Shown here piece by piece: positions 23,925 through 31,620 of a DNA stretch of 64,000 nt. The notes beneath the pieces were generated by a model, which saw only the letters and a program-made list of their open reading frames with translations, had not been told where the DNA came from and ran no database searches. Source of the stretch: a virus; IMG/VR virus record IMGVR_UViG_3300029309_000018, positions 1 through 64,000 of that record. One strand, given 5' to 3'. Position 1 is the first letter of the stretch; every line of letters starts with the position of its first letter. Both the position numbers and the translations under genes were made by a program.

Positions 23925-25067
23925 ATGGATGCAAATCTAAAGATTGCCAGAGCGAAGACACAGTTGGTTATCAAGCACCCATTCTTCGGGTCTGTCGCTA
24001 TGGGTCTCAACTTTGTCGAGACTGACGCGGTTCCGACAATGGCAACCGATGGCAAGTCCATCCTCTGGAATGCCGCCTTTGTCGATAGCTTTGATCAAGA
24101 TGTGATCATGGGCGTGATTGCACACGAGGTGTTGCACGTTGCTTTCAAGCACTGCTTGCGTATCGGTGATCGTGACCACAAAAAATGGAATGTCTGCACT
24201 GACATTGCTATCAATGACATCCTGATATCTGACGGCTTTCAGTTGCCGCCTGATGGCTTGTTCCACACCAGCAAGCCTGAGTGGGAGCAGTACAAAGACT
24301 GGGCGGCAGAGCGTATCTATTCGCACATGCCTGACGATGATATGCCAGAGGACGCACCTACATGGGGCGGCGTTCAGCAGACTGAGGGTGACGATGGTCA
24401 GCCACTATCTGAGGCTGAGGCCAAGCAGATCGAAGCGGAGATGGACATCAAAGTGATGATGGCGGCTGATGCGGCCAAGGCCAAAGGCAACATCCCTGCC
24501 AAGATCGATCAGCTTGTACAGGTGATGCGGCGTTGTCAAATCGACTGGCGTGATGTCCTTAACCGATTTATCGGCGGTGATCAGCCTGACGATTACACAT
24601 GGCGTAGGCCACAAAAGAATGCTTGGTTCAATCAGGGTGTATACTTGCCCAGCGTGGACAAGCTGGGTGCCGGTGATGTGATCGTCTATGTTGATACATC
24701 CGGCTCTGTATCAGGTGGCGAACTATCTCACTTCCTTGGTGAGATGAACGCCATCACTGAAGATCAGAAGCCACGCTCTGTCACGGTGATCACTTGTGAT
24801 ACCAAGGTTGGCACTGTTCACAGATATGAGCAAGGCGAGGTGATTGAGAAGATTGAGATCAATGGCCGTGGCGGCACTAGGGTTACCCCGGTGTTTGACT
24901 ACATCGAAGATCATCAGTTGCCTTGTGACAACTTTGTCGGGCTGACTGACTTGGAAATATCTGACTTCCCCGATGCACCTGACTTTCCAGTGCTTTGGGT
25001 TTCAACCGATATCGGTAGTGACCGCGCCCCTTGGGGTGAGGTCGCTATCCTCAAAATGGGAGATTGA
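23925..25067 (+). CDS. Metallopeptidase-like plus VWA-domain protein (DUF2201-like)
   Basis: A 380-residue protein. N-terminal half: DVIMGVIAHEVLHVAFKHCL with HExxH (His67, Glu68, His71), the zincin-like part of the DUF2201 family. Linker about 135-195 is acidic. C-terminal half: VIVYVDTSGSVSGGELSHFL, a VWA-type metal-ion site (DTSGS, residues 257-261), with strands and ISDFPDAPDFPVLW later. Such proteins pair with MoxR ATPases. Likely a protein-remodelling pair acting on a phage or host complex; substrate unknown. Confidence 0.75.
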   Translation: MDANLKIARAKTQLVIKHPFFGSVAMGLNFVETDAVPTMATDGKSILWNAAFVDSFDQDVIMGVIAHEVLHVAFKHCLRIGDRDHKKWNVCTDIAINDILISDGFQLPPDGLFHTSKPEWEQYKDWAAERIYSHMPDDDMPEDAPTWGGVQQTEGDDGQPLSEAEAKQIEAEMDIKVMMAADAAKAKGNIPAKIDQLVQVMRRCQIDWRDVLNRFIGGDQPDDYTWRRPQKNAWFNQGVYLPSVDKLGAGDVIVYVDTSGSVSGGELSHFLGEMNAITEDQKPRSVTVITCDTKVGTVHRYEQGEVIEKIEINGRGGTRVTPVFDYIEDHQLPCDNFVGLTDLEISDFPDAPDFPVLWVSTDIGSDRAPWGEVAILKMGD

Positions 25068-25069
25068 TT

Positions 25070-25867
25070 ATGACTTACACACAAGATCTGCATAAGTCTC
25101 TTGCCTTTGCGGCAGAGCAAATTGCCAAGGCTCGTAAGGAATGGGGTGCGCCCCATTCCTATATCGAGGCTCTGTCCGAAGGTCGTTCATATCGGATGGA
25201 CGATGATGCCACTGAGTATAAGCGTGGCATTGAGGATCTAAGTTCAAATCTACGCAGGTCGTTTGAGGAGCATATAGAAAATCTGTGTCGGCATATCCGC
25301 AACACTCGCAGGGAGCGCAATGAGCGCAAGCCCTATGATCCTGTTGGCAACATTGGTTCAATCGGTCTTGCCCATGCGGCTCGTGCGCTTGATTATGTGT
25401 ATCAGCGCACTCGCACACAAGTTGATTTGTGCAAGCCTTCTGATGGTCAGAAGGTTGGTGTCGAGAATGATGGCGGCTCGTACTTTGAAAAGGTCTATAT
25501 CACTATCGGTATCGGATGGAAAAAGCTGGTGCATGAACGTGGTCTGGCAATCATCAATTCATCTGCTGGCTTACGCTTTGTCCTGACTGCCAAGCCTCGT
25601 ACCTTCAGCCATATTGATGATGATATGACCAGAGTGTTTGAAGTCAAGGTCGTTGGCATCAAAAGCAAGAAGGGCTTTGTCGAAGATGGCTGGCTGTTAG
25701 TGCATGGTCAGTCGAGTGGTGACGCTCCGGTGTATGACTATAAGCACGATAACAAGCTGGACGCCACCAACAACGTCCACGCCTTTCATCGTTCACTGGG
25801 TGACTGCAAGAAGCTGTTTGATCGTAGGGTCAAGGCTCATGTCCTTAACGAGTTGGACAACGTGTAA
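25070..25867 (+). CDS. Hypothetical third gene of the ATPase-VWA cluster
   Basis: Start at ATG 25070 with GGGAG upstream. About 265 residues: a helical N-terminal region (SLAFAAEQIAKARKEWGAP and RRSFEEHIENLCRHIRNTRR), then a mixed region (YFEKVYITIGIGWKKLVHER) and VFEVKVVGIKSKKGFVEDGW. It begins 2 bases after the VWA gene stop and probably belongs to the same transcript. It is not recognised; it could be the target or structural partner of the remodelling pair. Confidence 0.5.
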   Translation: MTYTQDLHKSLAFAAEQIAKARKEWGAPHSYIEALSEGRSYRMDDDATEYKRGIEDLSSNLRRSFEEHIENLCRHIRNTRRERNERKPYDPVGNIGSIGLAHAARALDYVYQRTRTQVDLCKPSDGQKVGVENDGGSYFEKVYITIGIGWKKLVHERGLAIINSSAGLRFVLTAKPRTFSHIDDDMTRVFEVKVVGIKSKKGFVEDGWLLVHGQSSGDAPVYDYKHDNKLDATNNVHAFHRSLGDCKKLFDRRVKAHVLNELDNV

Positions 25868-25873
25868 AACATT

Positions 25874-25892
25874 GGGGCGGCTCTGCCGCCCC
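25874..25892 (+). terminator. GC-rich hairpin
   Basis: GGGGCGGC-TCT-GCCGCCCC, 8-bp stem with a 3-base loop, right after the 25070-25867 stop. The sequence after it is CTCAACTTGG, not a T-run, so it probably marks an mRNA 3' end rather than a strict terminator. Confidence 0.55.
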
Positions 25893-25911
25893 TCAACTTG
25901 GGAGAGTTGTA

Positions 25912-26028
25912 ATGGAAGATCATATTTTCTGGGTTGTGACGATATTTTTATCGTCATGCCTTTTTTCGGCTTTTGTATTTCACTGCATAGCCATTTTCAA
26001 TCTAATTAGAGAGGATTTAAAAAAATGA
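25912..26028 (+). CDS. 38-residue membrane protein
   Basis: Short frame from ATG 25912 with GGGAGAG upstream: MEDHIFWVVTIFLSSCLFSA followed by FVFHCIAIFNLIREDLKK. One long hydrophobic helix then a basic-polar end. Its stop overlaps the next ATG (ATGA at 26025). Perhaps a holin-like or membrane-targeting small protein. Confidence 0.5.
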   Translation: MEDHIFWVVTIFLSSCLFSAFVFHCIAIFNLIREDLKK

Positions 26029-26240
26029 GATACGAAGATATGTATGATCGTCTGCTTGATGTGACAAAAGAGTTTGACGATCAGGGTGCAACACCGTTTC
26101 ATGTTGCCAATGTGATGTCTAGGTTTGTGGTCGAACTATCCTATGGCTGCGCTCCTAATCCACAACATGCAACGCATCTCTTGTTGGCCGCAATCACTGA
26201 TCGTATTGAGCGTGAGGGTAAGGAGAGTGACAATGATTAG
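26025..26240 (+). CDS. Hypothetical helical protein
   Basis: A 71-residue protein (YEDMYDRLLDVTKEFDDQGA, then PFHVANVMSRFVVELSYGCA) with a predicted all-helical fold and an acidic C-terminus. It is coupled to its neighbours on both sides: ATGA on its start and an 8-base overlap at its end. Possibly a small regulator; no motif seen. Confidence 0.5.
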   Translation: MRYEDMYDRLLDVTKEFDDQGATPFHVANVMSRFVVELSYGCAPNPQHATHLLLAAITDRIEREGKESDND

Positions 26241-26604
26241 TCATAACAATGCACCGAAATTTGGTTATGCTGGATATGAATATAGGCCAGTTATTGAGCA
26301 TGAGGATGAAGAGGGTGTCCGAAAGGTCACCCACTTTGTCCATCTAAACTGTGATGAAGAGCCAGACTTTGTCATTGATGCCAGCCCATACGCATGGCTG
26401 ACACTGGAAGAGTTCCAGTATCACATCGACATGAAACAAGGCGGTGTCGAAAAGATAACCGAAGATCAGATACTGGACAGGTTCCCAGAACTTGGCGGCG
26501 GTTACTCTGCCGTGATTGATATAATCACAGAACTTGCTAACGGTGATTTATCGCCGGAAGAGTTTCGTAAGTTTGTTTTAACTGAGGAGACAGAAGATGC
26601 TTAG
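26233..26604 (+). CDS. Hypothetical protein
   Basis: Start at ATG 26233, with AAGGAGAGTGACA upstream. About 123 residues: KFGYAGYEYRPVIEHEDEEG, then a beta-type region with TLEEFQYHIDMKQGG and a helical end ELANGDLSPEEFRKFVL. The acidic character is uniform. Function unknown. It overlaps the preceding gene by 8 bases and the following tiny membrane gene by 8 bases. Confidence 0.5.
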   Translation: MISHNNAPKFGYAGYEYRPVIEHEDEEGVRKVTHFVHLNCDEEPDFVIDASPYAWLTLEEFQYHIDMKQGGVEKITEDQILDRFPELGGGYSAVIDIITELANGDLSPEEFRKFVLTEETEDA

Positions 26605-26767
26605 ATGGATATGCGTGTTCTGGCTGGGCGTGATGATATGCCTAGCCGCAATCGGTTTTATCGAAGATCCGGCAAACAATGTATTTGTGGGCATCACAGT
26701 GCTATACTGTGGTGTCTTTATATTCGCCGTGGGTGGGATCAAAATTCTTCAGAGGAGTGATTGGTAA
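26597..26767 (+). CDS. 56-residue double-membrane-helix protein
   Basis: Short frame from ATG 26597 behind GAGGAGACAGAAG: MLRWICVFWLGVMICLAAIG, a loop IEDPANN, then VFVGITVLYCGVFIFAVGG and a basic tail. Two clear membrane helices, short loop, basic ends: the form of a small class II holin or an antiholin. It could instead be an immunity or anti-host membrane protein. Its stop overlaps the next ATG (TAATG). Confidence 0.5.
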   Translation: MLRWICVFWLGVMICLAAIGFIEDPANNVFVGITVLYCGVFIFAVGGIKILQRSDW

Positions 26768-26961
26768 TGGATATAGAAAAAGCCAAAAGAGCCTACATGG
26801 AAGAATGCAACAAAGTTGGTGCATTGCCGCGCTTTGTTTCTTACATGACATATGATCAATACAGTGAGCAATACACTATCGGCAACACAACCGATGGTGA
26901 CGTTGCTGACCTACAGCCAAACGGTGCGGTTCTGCGTATGCACTGGAACGCATCAAAATAA
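26767..26961 (+). CDS. Hypothetical protein
   Basis: A 64-residue protein starting at ATG 26767 (MDIEKAKRAYMEECNKVGAL), overlapping the previous stop by one base. Mixed helix and strand, no motif. It ends just before the structured-RNA candidate, so it closes the plus-strand cluster. Confidence 0.5.
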   Translation: MDIEKAKRAYMEECNKVGALPRFVSYMTYDQYSEQYTIGNTTDGDVADLQPNGAVLRMHWNASK

Positions 26962-26962
26962 C

Positions 26963-27125
26963 GAGGGGTGGTTGAACGGCTGTAGAGGAAGCCGCAAGCG
27001 TGACACGCCCCCTCAATCTCTAGTGTGTTACGCACCTCTCCAGTTTCGGTGGGTGCAATACTCCGGCGGTCTTGAGAGTGACCGGACGCCAGACTTACTG
27101 CGCTATGCGTTAAGCCCTCGCACCC
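26963..27125 (+). ncRNA. Structured RNA candidate
   Basis: Two folded modules. First, a three-way junction: GAGGGG (26963) pairs with CCCCTC (27009-27014), enclosing CGGCT/AGCCG and GCGT/ACGC hairpins. Second, GGGTGC (27051) pairs with GCACCC (27120-27125), enclosing a CGGTC/GACCG hairpin. A terminator follows at 27163. There is no ORF with a ribosome site across this stretch. Could be a phage regulatory RNA. It is not a tRNA: no T-arm is present. The RNA identity is inferred from folding by eye. Confidence 0.45.
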
Positions 27126-27162
27126 TTTTGATAACATTGGGGGTAAGTAAGTTAACTCTACG

Positions 27163-27190
27163 AAAAAAGGGCATGTATGGCCTTTTTCTT
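27163..27190 (+). terminator. Intrinsic terminator
   Basis: AAAAAAGGG and CCTTTTTCTT with a 10-base loop, at the end of the RNA candidate and the plus-strand cluster. Confidence 0.7.
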
Positions 27191-27202
27191 AGCCTACAAA
27201 AA

Positions 27203-27238
27203 AGAAAGGGGTGACCTGTCGCGGGTCACCCCAGTTTC
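27203..27238. terminator. Bidirectional hairpin between convergent units
   Basis: GGGGTGACC-TGTCGCG-GGTCACCCC, perfect 9-bp stem, flanked by GAAA on the left and TTTC on the right, between plus-strand genes and the convergent minus-strand unit ending at 27300. Confidence 0.75.
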
Positions 27239-27273
27239 TTGGGAGGAAATCATAATGTAATCATGATTTTCCG

Positions 27274-27291
27274 AAAGTTACATCTAACTTT
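27274..27291. repeat. Dispersed 18-bp palindrome, copy 7
   Basis: AAAGTTACATCTAACTTT, intergenic between convergent units, 9 bases from the end of 27300-27596. Confidence 0.7.
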
Positions 27292-27299
27292 TTTATACG

Positions 27300-27596
27300 T
27301 CAACTACTATCATCAGTTCCGATTTTTTGACGCTCTCCAACTATCTCTGCCATCACGGCAGAATATCCTGCCTTATCAACGAGACTATCCCAATGCTCAG
27401 GCGTGTTGCAAAGCCTCGCCGTTTTAACAGCATCCATACACAACGCCGCTTGCAGTGGTGTTATGTCAGTGTCGAGTATGACGCTCCACAGTCTCGCAAT
27501 CCTAGAAAAATTATCCAGAGGGGTTCCATATTTATCGCCCCTCTCATCTATTGTTTTTGTTGCTTCCTGTAATAATTCTTTTCCCAGCCTGTCCAT
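27300..27596 (-). CDS. MazG-like/DUF6378-type nucleotide phosphatase (probable)
   Basis: A 98-residue helical protein: KELLQEATKTIDERGDKYGT, then a helix FSRIARLWSVILDTDI and a conserved VKTARLCNTPEHWDSLVDKA with AGYSAV. This order (E-A..R.D.YG, then W, then K-R...D...D..GY) matches small all-alpha NTP pyrophosphatases/DUF6378 proteins that clean up dNTP pools. Its ATG overlaps the stop of the primase-helicase gene by one base. Consistent with a replication role. Confidence 0.65.
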   Translation of the reverse strand: MDRLGKELLQEATKTIDERGDKYGTPLDNFSRIARLWSVILDTDITPLQAALCMDAVKTARLCNTPEHWDSLVDKAGYSAVMAEIVGERQKIGTDDSS

Positions 27597-29347
27597 CAGA
27601 ACGGTGTTTCGTATTCTGGCTCTGTCAGATCAGCAAATGGATCGTCACGCTCTGCCGTGTATGTCGATGTGACAGGATTAAAATACAGGCTTGTCTTGCC
27701 CTGTTGCCCCACCCATGAAAAGCGGCACTTCCAGATATGCACTTCACTTTCGTTGCATTCTGGATCTGGTCTATGCACGGTTAGACCAACATCAGCTTTC
27801 GCAAACCATGCCGCACTTCCCGAAATATCATACCCCTTTGGCGCAGGTACGTTACCATTTGCGTCACGCATCATTTTTGTCGGATGCGCTACAAACCACA
27901 GATGGATGCCATGTGACTGAGCGAAAATCCTCAGCTTGGTCAGCATGTCTGATATCCAGTCTGTCTCCGGCACATCTCTGTTTTTTGATATGTAGTTGTA
28001 TGGATCGATGATCGCGCCCTTGATGCCGTTTCGCATCACTGCAATCTTTAATCTTTCAATGATACCGTCAACCGTGGCCATCGAACCGTCTGCTTGATAC
28101 ACAAACGAGAAGTGTTTCTGAATAAATGACTTACCCCGTTCCAATTCACCTTTGGTCATTCTTGGGGTCATGCCCTCAAAAAACGGTTTTTCAAAATATT
28201 TCGATATCAGCTTTGCTATATGCAATCGTGGCTCGTTCTCAAACGAGCATATGCCAAACTTCCAATCGTGCCTAACGGCCAAATTTACCATCAACTGGTC
28301 AATCAGTTCCGACTTTCCGCATGATGGATGCCCAGTGACCACGGTCAGTTGCCCCTCTACGATACTGTAGAGTTCGTCAAGGTTTGGATAGCCCGTTCCG
28401 AGACCCTTTGCCATGCCATGTTCGTAAATATCGTCCAGTTCTTTATAAAAATGCGATGCGTCATACAAACCAGCTACAGGCCACGGCTTACAGAATGCAG
28501 TTATGTCATTTAATTTTTTCTTGCCATGTTTGATAAGAACGTCATTAGCGTCCTTGCAATCATCTGGGTACTCAATCTTCCAGCATCTGTCGCGCCCGAT
28601 GCGTCTGGCTATTTCTTCTGCCATAGCCTGACCGGCACTGTCTGAGTCGGTGGCAATTATTATTTTGTTTGCCTGATCTATTTCGTGTTTAGCGTCCCAT
28701 AAAAATCGAAACTTGTTATCTTCCTCCGGGGTAATGTCGTTATCAACAACTTTCATCACCGCGCCGTTAGGAACCGAAACCACGGAGTTCCATCCTGCCT
28801 CGACAAACGAGCAAGCATCTATCTCGCCTTCACAAATAATGAGATCACCTTCAGCCTCCACGTTATCGATATTAAAAAATGATTGTGGGCTGCCGTTGCA
28901 TGAAAAACCTTTATCACACAAACTTCGTATCTTCGCCGCGTAAGATTGTCCTTGATTCTTATATGGGAACACCACGCATTCTGTTTCTTTATCGACAGAG
29001 CGGATGTATGTGTTGGACGTTTTTAGTTCTAACTTTAATGCGGTTTCTTTTGATATCCCGCGAGACTTCAGCCAAGCTATTGAATTTGCAGAAAGTTCCA
29101 TGTAACTTTCTTTCGGCACAACTCTCAACTGTCTTCTCCTTAACTGAGTCTCTGGCTTTTCTAGCTTTACTTTTCCTGTCTCTTCACAGTGATGACAATG
29201 ATACAAAACATGGTCGCTCTCGACATTTATTGACAGGTCTCTCATGCCCTTCTTTTTTCGTAATGAGGAGCATGACGGACACTGTACTCTGTGTTGCCCA
29301 GAGCCAAGTTTATACGCGGTACTAATAAGGGAATTTTCTATTTTCAT
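27596..29347 (-). CDS. T7 gp4-type primase-helicase
   Basis: Start at ATG 29347 (MKIENSLISTAYK), with GGAGG upstream; the longer frame to 29377 adds 10 dubious residues. About 583 residues. Zinc-binding region: CPSCSS and CHHCEE. Toprim: DLIICEGEIDACSFVEAGWN and IIIATDSDSAGQAM. Helicase: Walker A GHPSCGKSE, Walker B AIIDPYNYISKN, and FVAHPTK as the His-containing switch motif. It makes primers and unwinds the fork; T7 gp4 is 566 aa. Palindrome copy 8 lies inside at 29092. No polymerase gene is in this window. Confidence 0.85.
   Translation of the reverse strand: MKIENSLISTAYKLGSGQHRVQCPSCSSLRKKKGMRDLSINVESDHVLYHCHHCEETGKVKLEKPETQLRRRQLRVVPKESYMELSANSIAWLKSRGISKETALKLELKTSNTYIRSVDKETECVVFPYKNQGQSYAAKIRSLCDKGFSCNGSPQSFFNIDNVEAEGDLIICEGEIDACSFVEAGWNSVVSVPNGAVMKVVDNDITPEEDNKFRFLWDAKHEIDQANKIIIATDSDSAGQAMAEEIARRIGRDRCWKIEYPDDCKDANDVLIKHGKKKLNDITAFCKPWPVAGLYDASHFYKELDDIYEHGMAKGLGTGYPNLDELYSIVEGQLTVVTGHPSCGKSELIDQLMVNLAVRHDWKFGICSFENEPRLHIAKLISKYFEKPFFEGMTPRMTKGELERGKSFIQKHFSFVYQADGSMATVDGIIERLKIAVMRNGIKGAIIDPYNYISKNRDVPETDWISDMLTKLRIFAQSHGIHLWFVAHPTKMMRDANGNVPAPKGYDISGSAAWFAKADVGLTVHRPDPECNESEVHIWKCRFSWVGQQGKTSLYFNPVTSTYTAERDDPFADLTEPEYETPF
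29092..29109. repeat. Dispersed 18-bp palindrome, copy 8
   Basis: AAAGTTCCATGTAACTTT, inside the primase-helicase coding region. Confidence 0.65.
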
Positions 29348-29420
29348 GATTAGGTTCCTCCAAGAACACATAGACAATATTGATCTGGAGAAGCCATGTC
29401 AACAACGCTGTTTGGCGGTA

Positions 29421-29463
29421 TATATTATAATATAATATGATTATAATATATTAAGATTATAAT
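29421..29463. promoter_or_regulatory. AT-rich regulatory region, three ATTATAAT repeats
   Basis: ATTATAAT at 29424, 29440 and 29456, each 16 bp apart, between the end of 29467-29784 and the start of the primase-helicase gene. The same octamer and spacing occur at 18658/18674. Probably drives or controls leftward transcription of the primase-helicase and MazG-like genes. Confidence 0.6.
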
Positions 29464-29466
29464 ATA

Positions 29467-29784
29467 CTACCTTTCCAATAACTGCTTTATTTCTCTTCCC
29501 TCTTCCCTTGCCTCCCCACCTTTACCAGACAAAATTTTGTTAAATATTTTTCTCATCTCGAATATATCCACAAAAGCAAAATCACACACGGTTCTAAAAT
29601 CATTAGAGGCAATCCATTCCACAACGGACTGCCTCTGTTTCTTGTCATTCAGATACGCATCTGAGATAGCTTGGGATAGAACCTGTCTCCAAAGCCGACA
29701 CTCTGATGACTGCTCTGGGTCTGTCTCTGTCAAGCCCCCAGTAAATATGCTTCTGCTTGACCTGTCTGTCATTAATAAAAACAT
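29467..29784 (-). CDS. Small conserved phage protein next to RusA
   Basis: A frame of up to 105 residues; an in-frame ATG at 29772 is an alternative start. It carries CRLWRQVLSQAISDAYLNDK and QSVVEWIASNDFRTVCDFAF, a W-R-x-V...D-F-x-x-V-C pattern I recall in a small family often encoded near replication genes. It overlaps the RusA gene by up to 140 bases in another frame, so the true start may be nearer 29640. Possibly a DNA-binding or replication accessory protein. Confidence 0.55.
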   Translation of the reverse strand: MFLLMTDRSSRSIFTGGLTETDPEQSSECRLWRQVLSQAISDAYLNDKKQRQSVVEWIASNDFRTVCDFAFVDIFEMRKIFNKILSGKGGEAREEGREIKQLLER

Positions 29785-30043
29785 TACCTTGCATACAATC
29801 TAAAATTAAACTTTCATCCAGATCCGGCCTTCTGGTGGCATAATAAATTAGGATTTCTACAGATACGTCACCCTCAAATAACTCGTCAAGTTTTTTGCAC
29901 TGATATAAAAATGACACCGCATATTTTCTTGCCTTCTCAGATTTTATCGATACCGGCTTTCCTCTTATCGTGACTATCTTTCTGCTGTTAGCCTTGCTGG
30001 CTGGCTCCCCCTCAATCGTGAACTGATGTACTTTTATGGTCAT
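29645..30043 (-). CDS. RusA-type Holliday junction resolvase
   Basis: Start chosen at ATG 30043 (MTIKVHQFTIEGEPASKANS); the frame is open to 30079. About 132 residues. The segment TIEGEPASKANSRKIV and the later RRPDLDESLILDCMQG and VFINDRQVKQKH match RusA (conserved Asp-Leu-Asp after the strand, then the D-R-Q motif). RusA cuts four-way junctions during recombination and before packaging. The divergent recombination module starts 70 bases away on the plus strand. Confidence 0.8.
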   Translation of the reverse strand: MTIKVHQFTIEGEPASKANSRKIVTIRGKPVSIKSEKARKYAVSFLYQCKKLDELFEGDVSVEILIYYATRRPDLDESLILDCMQGNVFINDRQVKQKHIYWGLDRDRPRAVIRVSALETGSIPSYLRCVSE

Positions 30044-30056
30044 ATAAAAACACCTA

Positions 30057-30090
30057 TTGACATTCATGAACAATGGCACTATCTATCAAT
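30057..30090 (+). promoter_or_regulatory. Probable sigma-70 promoter
   Basis: TTGACA at 30057-30062, a 17-base spacer, then TATCTA at 30080 (imperfect -10). Lies between divergent RusA and the exonuclease gene and would drive the plus-strand recombination module. Confidence 0.45.
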
Positions 30091-30112
30091 ATGTACTTGG
30101 GAGACTACACAC

Positions 30113-30982
30113 ATGAAGATCACTAACAATTATGACTTGCCTCAGTCTTTTGTCAACTTTGTCAGAAATGACAAGTATTCCAAAGGCGATGCAAACATTT
30201 CAGTGACATCAATAATCGATAGTCCGCGCATCAGACTTATGCGTGACACGCATCGTGACGAGATGACCACGGACGTTAGCGATATGATATGGCCTTTGTT
30301 CGGCACTGCCGTGCATCACGTTCTTGAAAGCGCATCGACTGATGATGGCGTGACCATAGAGGAGAGACTGTTCCACAAGATAAACAAGTGGGTTTTGTCT
30401 GGGGCAATAGACCATCAGAAAGAAGATGGTAAATCAATTAGCATAACTGATTATAAAGTTACCAGTGTCTGGTCCGTCATTCATGGAAAAGTGGAATGGG
30501 AATATCAGCTTAACTGCTATGCGTATCTGATCGACAAAAACAAAGATTTGCCTGTGAAGTCTATACAGGTCGTTGCGATACTTAGGGACTGGAACAGAAG
30601 GGACGCTGAACGCCGCTCAGACTACCCACAAGCCCCTGTAGTGACCATAGACGTACCCCTGTGGCCTAAAGAGGACAGAGAGCGCTATGTGAGCGAGAGA
30701 GTGGCCTTACACCAGTCTGCCCAGATATCCTTTGACCTTGGCAAAGAATTGCCTGAGTGCAGTGACGAAGACAGATGGAAGCGTGGAGAGGCTTGGGCTG
30801 TAAAAAAGAAGGGCAACAAAAGAGCGCAAAGAGTTTTTGATAATGAGATCGCCGCACAGGAATTTATGGGTGATCAAACTAATCTGGAGATAGAACACCG
30901 CGAAGGTGAATATGTCCGATGTAAAGGCAACTACTGCGGTGTTGCCACATTTTGCTCACAGTATAGAGGAGATATAGAATGA
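30113..30982 (+). CDS. RecB/Cas4-like PD-(D/E)XK exonuclease
   Basis: Start at ATG 30113, with TTGGGAGACTA upstream. About 289 residues. Residues about 62-72 LFGTAVHHVLE give the conserved His; AIDHQKED (Asp100) and ISITDYKVTSVW (Asp113, Lys115) supply the PD-(D/E)XK core; EWEYQLNCYAYL matches the Q-x-x-x-Y helix. Cys-rich C-terminus CKGNYCGVATFCSQY suggests an iron-sulfur or zinc site as in Cas4/RecB relatives. Paired with the annealing protein next to it, it would resect double-strand ends for phage recombination. Confidence 0.75.
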   Translation: MKITNNYDLPQSFVNFVRNDKYSKGDANISVTSIIDSPRIRLMRDTHRDEMTTDVSDMIWPLFGTAVHHVLESASTDDGVTIEERLFHKINKWVLSGAIDHQKEDGKSISITDYKVTSVWSVIHGKVEWEYQLNCYAYLIDKNKDLPVKSIQVVAILRDWNRRDAERRSDYPQAPVVTIDVPLWPKEDRERYVSERVALHQSAQISFDLGKELPECSDEDRWKRGEAWAVKKKGNKRAQRVFDNEIAAQEFMGDQTNLEIEHREGEYVRCKGNYCGVATFCSQYRGDIE

Positions 30983-31620
30983 GCAGTACTTGGGAGACCT
31001 TATCTAAAATCGATGTTTCAGATCATACTGAAGAAAAGAATGGTCTGACGTATCTAAGCTGGGCTTGGGCGTGGGGAAAGGTGAAAGACAACTACCCCAA
31101 GGCTAGATATATAAAACGTATCTGGGATACGGAGTTGCCTTACACTAGAGATGATCAGGGTTATGCCTATGTCGAGGTGACGGTTATAATCGGTGATGAA
31201 GAGCAGAGCGAGTTGATGCCTGTTCTTGATTACAAAAATCAGTCTGTAAAAAATCCAAACAGCTTCCAAGTCAACACGGCTTTGCAGAGATGCTTGGCTA
31301 AGTGTTGCGCGATGCACGGTCTGGGTCATTACATCTATGCCGGTGAGGATTTACCGCAAGGTGTAGAAGAGCCTGAGCCAGAGGTATCGATACACCCTGC
31401 TGAGGGCGATGCCAAAGAGGCGAAAGGGTATAAGCTGATATCAGAGATATTCATCACCTTTATACCTGACTGCCAAGATGTTGCCACCCTGCGTTCATTC
31501 TGGGGCAAGAACAAAGATGCTCTGGAAATTTTGAAGAAGGGCAACAAAGAATTGTATGAAAAAGTTCTAGGTAACTTTACTGAACACTCTGAAACTTTGA
31601 AAAAGGGAGAAGCGGCATGA
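30979..31620 (+). CDS. Sak-type (DUF1071) single-strand annealing protein
   Basis: A 213-residue protein. NGLTYLSWAWAWGKVKDNYP followed by ARYIKRIWDTELPYTRDDQG and a conserved SFQVNTALQRCLAKCCAMHG match the DUF1071/Sak family of Rad52-like annealing proteins. Its ATG overlaps the exonuclease stop by 4 bases. The C-terminus is helical and charged and contains palindrome copy 9. It anneals resected single strands in recombination-dependent replication. Confidence 0.75.
   Translation: MSSTWETLSKIDVSDHTEEKNGLTYLSWAWAWGKVKDNYPKARYIKRIWDTELPYTRDDQGYAYVEVTVIIGDEEQSELMPVLDYKNQSVKNPNSFQVNTALQRCLAKCCAMHGLGHYIYAGEDLPQGVEEPEPEVSIHPAEGDAKEAKGYKLISEIFITFIPDCQDVATLRSFWGKNKDALEILKKGNKELYEKVLGNFTEHSETLKKGEAA
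31561..31578. repeat. Dispersed 18-bp palindrome, copy 9
   Basis: AAAGTTCTAGGTAACTTT, inside the annealing protein gene, codons near the C-terminus. Confidence 0.65.

Noticed and set aside
27051-27125. tRNA-like fold
   Set aside because: Six-base closing stem and internal hairpin exist, but there is no T-arm consensus and no CCA context.
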